DNA from: Abelmoschus esculentus
Taxonomy: Eukaryota; Streptophyta; Magnoliopsida; Malvales; Malvaceae
Assembly: GCA_035048815.1 (NCBI GenBank)
Contig: JAUCBN010000042.1
Location: forward strand, 1,178,001 to 1,242,000
Reading direction: 5' to 3'
Length of the DNA stretch: 64,000 nt
The notes beneath the pieces were generated by a model. The model worked only from the letters and a program-made list of their open reading frames with translations, did not search any database and had not been told where the DNA came from. Below, one piece after another: positions 49,701 to 61,478 of this stretch. The position numbers and the translations under genes are program-made. Every line of letters begins with the position of its first letter. Positions within the stretch are counted from its first letter, which is position 1.

Positions 49701-52700
49701 AAGTGTGTTGAATTCTGAGTCGATTGCTGTCACTAATGGTACTCCAGTGAACCAGAGTTGCAAAGCTGTTCAGTTAGATGTGGTCAAACATTTTGAAAAT
49801 GGAAATCAGCTGTCAACCAGAGATGGGTTGAAAGAAAATTCTCCTCAGGATAAAATACATACTCATAATATTGATCATGCTTCTAGTCTACTGCATATGT
49901 CTCCATTAGCAGGGTCCATACACTCATTATCTGCTAAAAGACAACAAATTCTTCTGGATACTAGTACTACTAATGCACCCAGACGTTCACTATTTGAGAC
50001 TCCTTCCCCAAAACAATCGGGTTTTGTTATGAGCAAGGGAAGTATAAAAGAAGGTGGAAGCGTGACATCCATTCTGAAAATTAATTCCGAGTTAAAAATT
50101 CCAGAGCCTTCTCCCTGTGCTTCTGCTTCTGCTCCCAATGACAGAGCTGCCAAGTCATCACCAATGAGACATAAAGGTAATCTGTCTGGCGATTTAAAGC
50201 TTCAAGATCAGGATAATAGTGCTATTATTATTTCTAGACGAGAGTGCAACTCAGTAGAAACAGTTCTTAGAAGTAACAATTTAACTGCAACAGCTGAAAA
50301 CAGAACACCGCCCAGCACATCGCTTGCTACAGTGAAAATATTGGATGAAAAGGGAAGTAATGGATTGGATTTGCAGAATACTTTCTCAATCTTGAAATTG
50401 CAGTCAGGAGTTCAAGAGAAAAATATCCAGACTACAGTTGAAAGAACCTGTTCCACTGAAAATATTATTGAGGACCAGATGAAAGTTTCTTCTGTTTATG
50501 CTTCCCCAGGTCCACATACAAGTAAAATTAAGAGGTCATCTCAAAAGGTATACATCTCTCTCTATATCTTCTGTAAGTGTCAGTCACAGCGTACAACAAT
50601 CATATCTTTCTCTGTTTCTAGGTCAATACTATCTCTTAATTGATACTATCTCTGACATTTAAACGCTGGTGCAATGATTGCTCAGAGCCCCTCTAGAAAG
50701 ATGCAAACTCAGAGTCCCACTTCAAAAGAGCCAAGTCTAAGTCCCCGTAAGAAAGAAATGCATGATGCATTGCATGGTGATAACCTGCAACTCTCTGTTG
50801 CAGAAGATGGAGTTTCTCTTAACTGCAGTTCAAATGTACAGAGGATTGATGACTTTCATGGAAGATCTAATCCAAGTCCCGGCCAAGACATCCAAAACTC
50901 TTCAAAAAGAAAAAGGCCAAGTGAAAATAATAACTGTATGCAGCAGAGTCCAAAATTTTGTAAAGTCGGAGATAAAAATATGGATCACACATCGGAAAAT
51001 TCTTATGGCAGTAACCGAGAAAATGAGAAGATTGAAGGTGGCAAGATATTGATGAATTGGACTGATGTATGTATAATTTTTAATTTGTTGCACTCCCAGG
51101 TTATTTGCTACATTTTCCTTACCTTTCCTTTTGAATTTGATTTATAGAGCTTATATTGCAGATTACTCTCAAACTATCAACCGATACAAAGCAGCTATTG
51201 TCTCCATATTTCGATAAACTAAGTATAAAAATGGTACATCTTGTGTTTCTAAATTTACTGCATTGTTACAAGTTTTTTGGGTCATAAATTGTGATAACAT
51301 CTTTCATAACCTGAATTTCTCATGTAAAAGTTTCCATTTTCCCCTTGCCTTTATAATTTGAATGTGCAGATAAACATGTTGGAAGATAAATTGCTTCATC
51401 AGCAGAAGGTTAATATATTAGAGATGCTTTGTTCTGAAATCCAATCCCAGCTTTGCTCAGTAAGTAAATTGCCAATTTATGTTTTGCGGAGGTACTAGTT
51501 TTCCCCATTCTAACCAAAATGCACCATCATATAGCTGATGTTTCTCTTATTTGTGTCTCTCATCAGGCATACAATCAACCCTGTGATATTCTACATAAGA
51601 GGTTGTTTCACTTTATGATCTTTATCATGTCTGTATCGTGAATGCGACTAATTTTGGTTTCTGTAGTTAATAGTGAAATTTGTGTTGCTGTAATGATGCC
51701 CTTGCAGAGTAGCTGAAATTCGACAAGTCCTTTACAGAATAGTCTGTGGAAAGGCTAAATTGCAGTTGATGCATATGAAGCGTGAAAGATTGCTGGTATT
51801 TTCTTTTCTCTCTGTTTTTTTCTTCACGTTTCTCAAGACCAACTTTTTTGTACCTAACTTTTTTCTCGTTTCAGAAACAGGTAGAGTCATTTAGAACTGG
51901 AGTTCGGGAGTCTCAAATCTTGAAGTTAAGTTTTGTCAAACATCATTCTGTTTCTTCTGGAAAGGACGCTAAACTTGGTGATAATTCATGTTCAGTTTCA
52001 ATTGGAAACAACCTTAAGGTACCCTCATCTGTTATAAGATATGGATCTATCCCTTTTGTCCTTTGCTGCTACATCCTTTTTAAATGAAACCCACATAAAG
52101 ATGGGTTTTACGGCTCCCAATTTTCATTTTAATATTTCGTTTTAATTTCTTTCAAAGCCATTTGAGTGGCTAAGAATTTGATTAAATTATAATTGCCATC
52201 TTGGAAGGTTCTGGCTCATGTTTTCTTAAAAGCTCTATTTTAGAGTATGATATGTGTTTTTCTTATGATAAATTCTGTATGCTTTCAATTTGAATTACAA
52301 TATTTGCACCAATTATATATTTTGTGCATGCCTTGTTAATTGTTCAAATTAGTAAAAGTATATCTTTATGTTTTAAGGGATTGCTTCTATAGATTGTGAA
52401 ATACTACTAACATTGAGTTTAAAGCATACCCAAGAGACTGTGGAGAAGTCTTCAATTTGTTTCACTGAATGACATCTTAGCATTCCATCACTATACCAAA
52501 ATCAACATTCTCAGTTTTTATGATTCATACTCTCTCAGAAAAGGTTGTCTTTTACAGTTGAATAACACAGTGCCTCTTATGTTTTTTCAAAAGATGTGGT
52601 TAATTAATAGTTGGTTATGTTTGTGGCACAGGGAGCCAGTGGTAAAGTTAGCGCAATGAAGCATGAGGTTGAAGATCTGGAAAATAAAATAAAAAATTTA

Positions 52701-54989
52701 ACCAAGTCTTTTCACATTTGCTGCAAGATAAAAGGAGAACAGAGTTCCTCTGGTACTATTGAACTGGTCAACGACCATCTAAAGAAGAGAACTTGTTGCA
52801 GATTTATACGCCAGGGTATTCAGGTTTGTTTAACTCTCACTGTTATTCTCCTCTAAACATGGAAATTATTTTTTGTGACAAGATGATTAACTTGTCTGTT
52901 ATTTCTTCAGTTGTGGGAGGTTGACGATTTGCTGAACAGGAATGGTTGTCACAATGTTGTCCTCAACTACCATGGGTTCATCTGTCAGAGGTTTTTGTTA
53001 TTGTATTTTTCTGTCAAAGACAAACATGTCAGAAAAAGTTTACATTTATTCTTACATTGTGGTGATTTGCAGTCTCATATTAAATACTGGTCGAAATTCA
53101 AGCATTTTTGTTGCAAACAAATTGAATGATATGAACATCAGTAAGGTAACAAAGTCAACAACGTAAATGAAGCCATATTTTTCCCTGTTTCATTTCTAAT
53201 CCTTTAAGCTTTTTATGTTGATCATTAGAACTTCCCAAACATGGACGCATGCTCTGCATTTCGTTTTGTCTTTAACCATGAATCGACTAAGAAGTATGTT
53301 GGGCCCAAAACTTTGGCACATGAAACACAAGTAAGTACTTCTGTCTCAGGTTCATGCGTCCTGCATTTCTCTTCTGAAATAAAACAACTTATTTCAGTTT
53401 AACATGTATCAGAGAAGTACACCTCACTTATGCTCTGATTTGTGGTTGTACTAGAATGAATCAGATATGATATATATTTCAGATTTTGAGCAAGTGACTG
53501 TAATTCTTTGCATTTATCTTTTCTCTGACTTTGCTTGTCAAACTATATATTTTCCTATTGCTCTGTCTTTGTTATCACATAAATTTCTGCGTTTCTGAAT
53601 GCAATGGTTGAAACTGTTTTCGTTTTATTTCTTCTGATTATGCAGAGAACCAGTTCACATTTTAGAAATCTTCTTGATGTGGTTGAGCAAGTTCAGATAG
53701 CACGGTTAGAGATTAGAAATATGACCCTTAGTAGCTTTCATTCCCCATCAGGTACATTTTCTGTCATTATGTTATTCGTAACATGGTTTACATCCTTCAA
53801 TCAGTGGCTTTGGAGAATTTGCAATTTGATGTTTTTATGTTTATATTTTGGGATGGGTCTTAGGTTGCTAAGGCTTGAACCAAGCCTCTTGCTACTGGGG
53901 CAGAAGGTTCCTGGAAATTTGGTTCTTTTCTTCTTGAAACCAAAGTTGAGATTGATGACTAAATCACTTTCTTGTTAAATATATATACTTTTGCAGCTTG
54001 TTCGTGTTTCCTCGGGCCTTGAAACTGTCTTATTTATTCTCTCTTCTTACTATTATTATTTTTATAGACTGGAATGGAGTTTTTTGATTTGAGGTTCCTA
54101 GATATTTTTTTACTAGTGGTAGGATGGAATAATAGTCATGAAACAAATAATGATTAAGTTTCTTTCTTCATTCATTTGGACATACATACTCAAGGCAGAG
54201 TCTCGTGTGCAATTATCATTCAAAGTTTTGATGCTTCTATTTCATTCAGCTAGTTCTTTTGTGGTATGGTTGTAAATGCTTTGGGCATAACCATACATGG
54301 CTTGGCAAAGTAAAATCTCTGTTAAATGAACTACTTCTGCAGTCTGTTGAAAAGACATGTTTATCAGATTAAAACTTAACAGCATCTCTATGCTTTGCAG
54401 CTAAGCAGCTGGATTTGCAGCTTGCTTTCATTGATTTTGAAAGTGGTATAAAGGTGACAATGACTCTTGACGTGACATGTTTGAACTGGTAAAGTCTTCC
54501 ATTAATTGTTTCTTGAACGATTTCACTTTGTAATTCAAAAGGATAATTTTATTGTATGAGTTTACTTTGCTAAACTTTGGATTTTGACTGCTTACTATAT
54601 CTTGAATGTTTATTGATTTGCCATTAAAGTGTCATCAACATTGAGCTCTCTATGCCCTTTCGATGCCACCTAATTGTTGTGTTCTATCATCATTGTAAAA
54701 TGTTACATTATGCATCATCAAGCATCAAGCATCAAGACAGATATGTTTTGATATAATTTCTCAACTAATTATACTTCCTTATCTCATGGTTTCTTACAGT
54801 GGGGTTTATCCTTCAGACATACAACCTTATCATTTACAGACTTCCGCCACTGCGACAGCAAACTTAAAGCATGAAGTACTCTCAGCCGAAATCAAAGCAG
54901 CGGTCGAGAACCTTAGTGCTGGATATTTGAGGATTCTAAGGCTCTGTAAGTGTGTTTCCCAGGTGATGCAATCTCCAGGCAGGTGCTGA
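46710..54989 (+). CDS. Kinetochore scaffold KNL1/Spc105 (Spc7 family, At2g04235-like)
   Basis: Sixteen exons: 46710-47052, 47673-48379, 49666-50547, 50686-51066, 51162-51233, 51370-51459, 51567-51601, 51708-51795, 51875-52018, 52632-52823, 52911-52990, 53073-53145, 53229-53330, 53646-53751, 54401-54488, 54800-54989; in frame, 1190 aa. KNL1 belongs to the KMN network linking microtubules and checkpoint proteins to the centromere. The PP1-docking motif RVSF is at residues 30-33 in a basic context. A single TMDSTAFSMHF block (145-155) resembles the plant version of the MELT-type Bub-binding motif. A long Ser/Thr-rich disordered middle with SPxK/SPR sites is followed by a coiled coil (about 790-1000) and a C-terminal RWD-like region (about 1000-1190) that in other species contacts Mis12. 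Intron 2 carries a hAT-like insertion. The start is the ATG just before the basic RVSF region; an in-frame extension upstream lacks support. Confidence 0.82.
48493..49247. mobile_element. hAT-like non-autonomous element in KNL1 intron 2
   Basis: The element (48501-49239, 739 bp) begins TAGGGGTGA and ends TCACCCCTA. It is flanked by a perfect 8-bp duplication AATCTAAT (48493-48500 and 49240-49247). The terminal repeat continues loosely (GAGCA against TGCTC). It contains no transposase frame. An 8-bp duplication and YAGGGGTG ends are hallmarks of plant hAT elements. Confidence 0.88.
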
Positions 54990-57465
54990 GGTTTTCTAGC
55001 ATCTTTAAGAAAAACAGAATGGCCATCAACAAGCTGTTGGTTGTGTGAGCATGATGTTTCTTTGTAAATTGTACTACGTAAGTAACGACTTGCCCCGACA
55101 TCCGTACTAACTATATATTTAGTACCTTACCTTGACTCCTTTCTCTATTTCGAAATCTATTTTTTTAAATAGTATCTAACGTTATTTTTTATTTTTATTT
55201 TGATATTCTACCGTTAAAAAAATCACACCACATCTAAAAGAAATTTCTTTTTTTTTTCAATTAAAAAGAATAAAGGATATAATAATGAGAGAAATTTATA
55301 TTATTTTTAATATATCTACAATGCTTCTCTAATTTTTATTTACCGACCTATAAGCATATATTATGTAAAACTGATTAACTTATTAATTTTATTTTGATTA
55401 GATATGAGTAAACTATAATAATCTAGATTAAAATTATATTTATAAGAGTTAATTCAATAAATAAATATAGGTATAATGAAAATGATTTGTATATAAATTT
55501 ATTTCTGCGTGCGTTCCTTAAAATGTGTTTTTAATTTTTTTTTTCTAAAAAATAATAAAATTTCAAATTCTAATAATATTATTAATTACCATTTATAAAA
55601 TGGGTTTGTAGATATTTTATATATACTTAGAAGTCAACTTAAAGCAAATTTGTTTTATCAATTTCTAAAATTAAATAAAACATCCAATGAGGGGGGAAGA
55701 AAGACAGGTGCAGCCCACCGGCCACCGTGGAAGACTAGTCTAAATTATTTTATTTAATCCGTTATATATCATGAGAAAAAATTATTTAATTACTTTTTAT
55801 AAGCTTAAGGATGTAAAAAAAAAATGGATTTAAAAAAAATAATTAAGTTTATGAATTTCCCCTTTAAGTCTTTGAATCGATAAATTTAATTAATTAAAAA
55901 AATTTATTAATTTTGACCATTAAAATTTAATAATTTTTTAGATAATTTAATAATTTAGATCAATAAATTTAATTAATTAAGTTTTTTAATCACAATACTT
56001 TTACCTGATACTTTTAGATTTTTTATTTATTTTTTCTAAAAAAATAAAAAATCTAAAAAACTTTTAAAATATTAATTACATTATATTTTTAGTTTATTTT
56101 TTTGATAAATAATTAATAATTAATTTTATAATATAAAGATAGAAGAAATCTACTACAGAATCATACAATATAACAAAAAAAAATACTACTAACCATATTC
56201 TATAAAAAAAATCCTAACATTTATCAAGTAATAAATTAAAATTATTACTAGTACATATGAAATCAGATTTGGACAATTTTTTTAGTTTAAATCTGTTGTC
56301 TTTTGCTAAAAAATTGTTTAGTCTTTGTTGGGAGTCATTTTCTTGGAGACAGAAATTATTAATTTATTACAGTTTCTAAGTCAATGACTTTGTTAGTTAA
56401 TAAAACCCCACACAGATTTTGGGAATTAAATTTGATTTCTATTTTTTTTATTATAGTTTATAAAATATTTTAGTTGTATAAACAAGGGTTTACTAGTGGA
56501 GTTCTGCATGTAATTTTTGTGAATAAATATGTTATAATTAGAATTACAATAAAAATATTATAAAGTTATTGAATTAAATCGAATAAATATTTTTGAGATA
56601 TAGAAATATTATATTTTTTTTGATTTGATTCTGGTCATGGACATAACTATTCAGGTATGTAAGATTTGTTTCTATCTAAAAACGTATATAGTGTATGGTC
56701 TAGATATTTAAACTTTAAAGTATGTATGTGATTGTTTATATTTTTAAAAAAATATAAATAAATATATTTCGTTGGTTAGTCAAGTTATTTATTTTTAATT
56801 TTTTATAGTTTTTAAATTACGAGTTCTAAACCTGTTAAAAATACTTATTTCTTTACCTAAAATCTTATTCTTTTAACCTATATCAAGAATAGTGAACAAC
56901 TAAAACCTGCCTCCGTATTATAAAGCTCAAAGATCCTTATTGAACGTCTTCTAAATCTCTAGACCCATCGATAGGGGTGGGTATTCGATCGAGTCGAGTT
57001 AAAAAATTTTGAATTATTTGAGTTGACGAGTCATATTTTATAACTCAAACTTTATGATTAAAATAATACAACTTAAGTTATTAACAAATCAGAATTTACA
57101 TAAAATTTAGTTTTATGATTAAAATAAATGACTACGATAATGAAAGCAGAATAGTCAAAGCAAACTTGGTAGGGTCACCGCACATAGGAAATCAAAGTGA
57201 CGAGTGGAGCTGACGAAGTAAAAGTTAGTAGTTTAGTTTGCAGGGTCGCCGTCCGATGAAAATCAACGGTTCCTGGAACTTACAACGAAAGGGCTAAGCA
57301 AGCTCTTAATCGCCGGGACACCCTTTATAAATACACAAACAAACCTTGCCTGCCATTTCCAAAGCAAAACAAGGAACACCTGTCTTCTTCCTCCCAACAT
57401 CTGTTGCCTTTGCCCTAACCATATCTTTACCATTGTCCTACTCTTCTTAACGTATAAACTCCACC
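54990..57465. other. AT-rich gap between KNL1 and the first HIPP gene
   Basis: KNL1 3' UTR up to about 55130, then AT-rich DNA with no gene. At about 56974 a sequence TAGGGGTGGGTATTCGATCG resembles the end of a hAT-like element, but no second end was found. From about 57170 the sequence is homologous to the promoters of the two other HIPP genes. Confidence 0.5.
57326..57333 (+). promoter_or_regulatory. TATA box of HIPP gene A
   Basis: TATAAATA within the context GGACACCCTTTATAAATACA, 133 bp before the ATG. The same context is found at the other two HIPP genes. Upstream shared blocks are TAGGGTCACCG (about 57171) and CAACGGTTCCTGG (about 57263). Confidence 0.7.
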
Positions 57466-57995
57466 ATGAAGGTATGGAAGAACCCAATCATATAGTTCAA
57501 CATGCATACGAAATTACGAATTCATTAAAAAGGGTTTTGAGTTCTATTGATTTCTGCTCTTTTTTTCAGAAAAAGATGGTAGTGAAAGTAACTATGACCA
57601 GCGAAAAATCCCGCACCAAGGCGTTGAAAATAGCAGTTGGTCTCCCAGGTTTGATTTTCATCTCATTCTGATTACAAAATCTGGTGATTTTATGCTGATT
57701 GTTAGGGTTTGTTTTTCAAGGAGTTGAGTCTGCTTCGTTGAAGGGAGATGATAAGAGCCAAATAGAGGTGACGGGGGACGGAGTGGATGCGGTTAAGCTA
57801 ACAAGTAAGCTAAGGAAATGCGTGGGGCATGCGGAGCTGGTGAGCGTCGCGGATGATAAAAAGGAAGAGAAGAAAGACGAGAAAAAGTTGGAGCCACCGC
57901 TGTATTGTGTACCGGCGCCGTGTTATTACCAGGCGGTGGCGGTGCCACCGTGTGGATATGTCCAAGACCATGGACCTTCTTGTACCATCATGTAA
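57466..57995 (+). CDS. Heavy-metal-associated isoprenylated plant protein (HIPP/sHMA), copy A
   Basis: Three exons, 57466-57471, 57570-57648 and 57721-57995, give 119 aa. The first coding exon is only ATG AAG. One HMA ferredoxin-like fold spans about residues 4-72 (VVKVTM…KALKIAVGLPGVESASL…VTGDGVDAVKLTSKLRKCVGHAELVSV). The metal-binding CxxC expected after VTM is replaced by SEKSR, so classic copper or zinc chelation is unlikely. A charged Lys/Glu linker and a Pro/Tyr-rich tail lead to the CaaX box CTIM, a farnesylation-type prenylation signal, so the protein is probably membrane-associated. The GDGVDAVKLTS/LRKxVGHAE signature belongs to the clade that includes rice sHMA proteins targeted by the blast effector AVR-Pik. 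It is the most diverged of the three copies here. An open frame running through from 57474 is intron sequence. Confidence 0.85.
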
Positions 57996-59442
57996 CCAGA
58001 GATACACAGAATTGTACACTTCAGGGTTCACAGTGGACGACAATAAAATGAGATGGATGTACTAATTGGACAAAATTCATCAAATTTAACACAGTTCACC
58101 ATCATTACAACATCAGAGATCGAATCTATGTTTCATATGAAGATACCAGTTTTGTTGTTTTAAAGGGTTAATTGCCTGTTTAGTAGTATATTTAGTAGAC
58201 TCAGTTCTTCAATATCATACATTATTATTTCACAGTCAACCATTTTGATCAGTTTCATGACATAATCTGATGTGGCAGTAGCGAACCATTCAGAAACCGA
58301 CACGTGAAATGCTTTTTTAAAAAATCTCTACTTAAATAATAAGATTAGTGCTTAAAGTTTCATTCAGTTTTTAAATAATAAGTATCAAATCACATTTTAT
58401 TTCCATTTTATCAAAATCGGAACTCAAATATCGGTTTTCAAACAGGCGAAGACTCGTGTTCTACCTCTAAGAAAATTATATTTGCCGAGCAAAAAAAATA
58501 TCGATTCTCAAGCGTTTTATTTTCCATTTATAAAAAATCGAAACTCAAACATCGATTCACTGTTTGATTTTCCATAAAATTCAAATATTTTGAACAACCC
58601 GAATTATTAATCAAATATTAGATTTGGTTCAACTGTTTTACTTTGCTTTAACCACCTGTTGTAATTGAGACATGATCTAGATTGTTTCGTTTAGGGGTTA
58701 GATTATCTTGGTTTGATGTTGATCTTATTTGAACTTTGTGTTGCTTGACCACACTTTTAATATCAATGAATATCTGGCTTTGACAAAGAAAAAATTAAAT
58801 CTTTTGTTAAATATTAATTAAACGTTAATGGATTAAAATTAATTTAATTGACAAAAAATTAGTTCAATGGTATAAATAATTCAAATCAATATTTTAGTGA
58901 CATCGGGTAGTTTAACCAATTTTTTAAATAATTTGGAGAATGACCTATTCTAGAATTGATATTAAAACTTAAATATATTGAATTTTATTAGTATTATTTA
59001 TTTATTTAAAAAATATACGAGACTCGTTAAAAAAAACTTTTATTTCAATTTATCCATTTCACAGCTACAGGAATCATTTTCTAAAATGAGCGTTACTGCG
59101 TGCTGCACGGCCCTGAGTTCGGACAGAATATTTGCTGAACACAACATGCTGAAACACAAAATCTCCGGATAAATTTGGTATTAAATAAACACAAACTCTT
59201 CTTATGACGTAATCTTTTATATTACAAATATTTGTATAGGAGCACATCGAGTACGAAAAGTATTTCAACTTTGGAAACCAGTGATCTTCAAAAACAACAA
59301 AAATGGTATTTGCATACGAAACATAGATTCAAGCTGTAATGTTGAAATGATCATGAACTGCAGAATTTGAGCAACTTAGGCCAAGTACTTAGTGTCTGTC
59401 TGATTTTAGAACATATCGTTTGTTGACTGTGTGTGTCTCAAA
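57996..59442. other. Gap between HIPP genes A and B
   Basis: The HIPP A 3' UTR runs to about 58150, AT-rich DNA without a gene follows, and from about 59133 the left arm of the HIPP inverted duplication begins (3' flank of copy B). Confidence 0.5.
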
Positions 59443-60008
59443 TTACATGATGATGCAAGAGGGTCCATGGTGTTCCACATATCCATACGATGGCACCGCA
59501 TGGTAATAATACGGTGGATAATACGGCGTCGATACATGGTAGTACAACGGTGCCTCCAACTTCGGCTCCTCTTTCTTCTCTTCCTTTTTCTCACCGTCAC
59601 CACCGGCGTCAGCAACGCTCACCAGCTCCGCATACCCCACGCTCTTCCTCAGCAGACTTGTTAGCTTAACTGCATCCACTCCGTCCCCCGTCACCTCTAT
59701 TTGGCTCTTATCATCTCCCTTCAACGAAGCTGACTCCACCCCTTTCAAAATCAAAACAACCCCTAACAATCAGCATAAAATCCCCAGATTTTGTAATCAG
59801 ATTATTGAATGGAAAACCAAAGCTGTTTTTTTTAGTACCTGAGAGACCAACTGCAATTTGCAGCGCCTTGGAGCGGGATTTGTCGCCATTCATAGTTACT
59901 TTCACTACCATCTTTTTCTGAGAAACAAAAACAGATCAATCAAATTTAAAACCTTTTTTATGAATTCATACGCATATTAAACCATATGATTTGTTTCCAT
60001 ACCTTCAT
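59443..60008 (-). CDS. HIPP/sHMA protein, copy B
   Basis: Minus strand, exons 60003-60008, 59839-59917 and 59443-59741; 127 aa. Same design as copy A: two-codon first exon, HMA domain lacking CxxC (NGDKSR in its place), a Lys/Glu-rich linker with a GGDG insertion, a Tyr/Pro-rich tail (YYPPYYYHAV) and CaaX box CIIM. It differs from copy C at only four residues, all in the tail (L/P, A/S, H/D, I/S); the HMA domain is identical. Intron 2 (97 nt) is identical to that of copy C. It is transcribed away from copy C, head to head across a spacer of about 2 kb. The TATA box is at 60141-60147. Confidence 0.88.
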
Positions 60009-60140
60009 TGTTGAGTTTACACGTCAAGAACAGTAAGACAATAATAGAGATATGGTAAGCAGGTAAGGGGAAAGATAAGGAGGAAGAAAGTGTTCACTCG
60101 TTTAGTTTTGGATATGGCAGCCAAGCTTTGTTATGTGTGT

Positions 60141-60147
60141 ATTTATA
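60141..60147 (-). promoter_or_regulatory. TATA box of HIPP gene B
   Basis: TATAAAT on the minus strand in the context GGACACCCATTATAAATACA, about 133 bp before the ATG. Its preceding bases differ from A and C (CATTATAAAT against CTTTATAAAT). Confidence 0.7.
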
Positions 60148-60291
60148 ATGGGTGTCCAGGCTCCAGTCCAGACAGCATTTGCCGAGTCCTTTCGTTGCAA
60201 GCGCCAGGAACCGTTGCTTTTCATCCTTTTACTTCGTCAGCCCAACTCGACTACTTTGATTTCCTTCGTACAGTGACACTACAAAGTACAT

Positions 60292-60338
60292 AGTTGATAA
60301 TGTATTACAATAATATTTATTGTAATACATTATCAACT
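60292..60338. repeat. Perfect 22-bp palindrome with 3-nt loop
   Basis: Arms at 60292-60313 and 60317-60338 are exact reverse complements around TAT. It lies about 12 bp beyond the inner edge of the left HIPP arm. A strong hairpin, too short for a normal plant miRNA precursor. Confidence 0.9.
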
Positions 60339-60422
60339 TAAAGAAAAATTTTCTTTGATTAGGTAATTTATCTAATTTAATTCAATGATTTTGTAATATT
60401 TGATTATAATTATAGTTATTCC

Positions 60423-60570
60423 GGCATGAACCCTCTAACCCAAGCGATTAACGGAATGGTTGTTGTTCCTAGAAATCACGGATTCGAGCACTAACGATGT
60501 TAGCAGAATGATTGAACAATCAATGTCAAATAATAGATATTACATTCTAGAACAGATATTACTTTAATTA
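60423..60570 (+). mobile_element. SINE-like repeat copy in the HIPP spacer
   Basis: It carries CCTCTAACCCAAGCGATTAA (A-box-like), ACGGATTCGAGCACTAACGA (B-box-like) and the shared GAACAATCAATGTCAAATAA body. It lies inside the spacer of the inverted HIPP duplication, on the left side only. Confidence 0.55.
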
Positions 60571-60699
60571 CCTATTTCTTCCGCTTGTGATAATGAGTCA
60601 CAAACCAATGAAAACTAAAAAAATGCAATTAATTTATATATATAAAATCATTGACATGAATAGTAGTTGTTGACTATGAACCTAACTTCAGTGTGATTA

Positions 60700-61478
60700 T
60701 AGTCTACCATATGTTCGATGGTTTGTCTGAGAGAGAATAAATAAAATGTTTTAGATTAGTCAAGCACGTGGCGGATTGAATCTTCCTCTCCGATGTTGTC
60801 TAAAAATCAAGTTAATTGATAGAACAAATTGCTTTCAGTCGACTCCCAAGTCAACTATGTATAAATTAATATATCGATAATTTGTGGGATAAATATTTTA
60901 ACGTAATAAATATTAATCAACCAACGATAAATATTTTAAAATAATATAACAAATTTCATAAATTATTTGTTAACGTGATAATATCATGTAAACAAATATG
61001 TCGATTTAAAAAATATCATATATGCTAAAAATAATTTTAAAAATTATATAAAATATAAAAAAAATCTATTAACATGTTATTTTGTCATTTCATTTAAATT
61101 GTTTATCGTTAATTCATTAAAAAATTTTAATCATAAAAAAATATTTTGATCAAAATAAAACGTTAAGATTAAATTTCCTTACAAATAGATTATCAGAATA
61201 AATATTAGTTATGTTGTTGTTAAACTTAGTGCACATATATCGAAGAACTTGCATTCTCAATAAATTCAGAATCCGTTATGTATAAAACGTTAAAATTAGA
61301 AATCATGAAAGGTTTTGATTGTTAAAGATCATAAATAACATAATGAATAGAATTCGTCTAATAATTAAGCTTCCAAATCAATCCCTGTATGCATGGTCCA
61401 CGTCACGCTTGACTAATCTAAATCATTTTACTAATATTTATTCAATTAGAGACAAACCATCTACCCTATTGTAGACTA
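60700..61478. mobile_element. Inverted-repeat pair enclosing about 620 bp (possible MITE or inner part of the HIPP duplication)
   Basis: Left arm 60700-60775 and right arm 61397-61478 share, in opposite orientation, TAGTCTAC, GATGGTTTGTCT, GAATAAATA and TTAGATTAGTCAAGC. The region between has no coding frame. No target duplication was found beyond a possible TA. Confidence 0.55.

Larger units (their letters stand above)
59133..60280. repeat. Left arm of a large inverted duplication (HIPP B)
   Basis: Reverse complement of this stretch matches about 62277-63420. The match covers promoter, all three exons, both introns and about 300 bp of 3' flank. Near-perfect in the gene body, clearly lower at the 3' flank. 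End points were set by eye and may be off by some tens of bases. Confidence 0.85.

Noticed and set aside
59074..59268. Small minus-strand frame at the edge of the left HIPP arm
   Set aside because: It straddles the end of the duplication and has no counterpart frame in the right arm.
60090..60293. Frame of 67 aa shared by both HIPP promoters (also 62216-62467)
   Set aside because: It is conserved only because the promoters are duplicated; it crosses the TATA box and lacks any domain.
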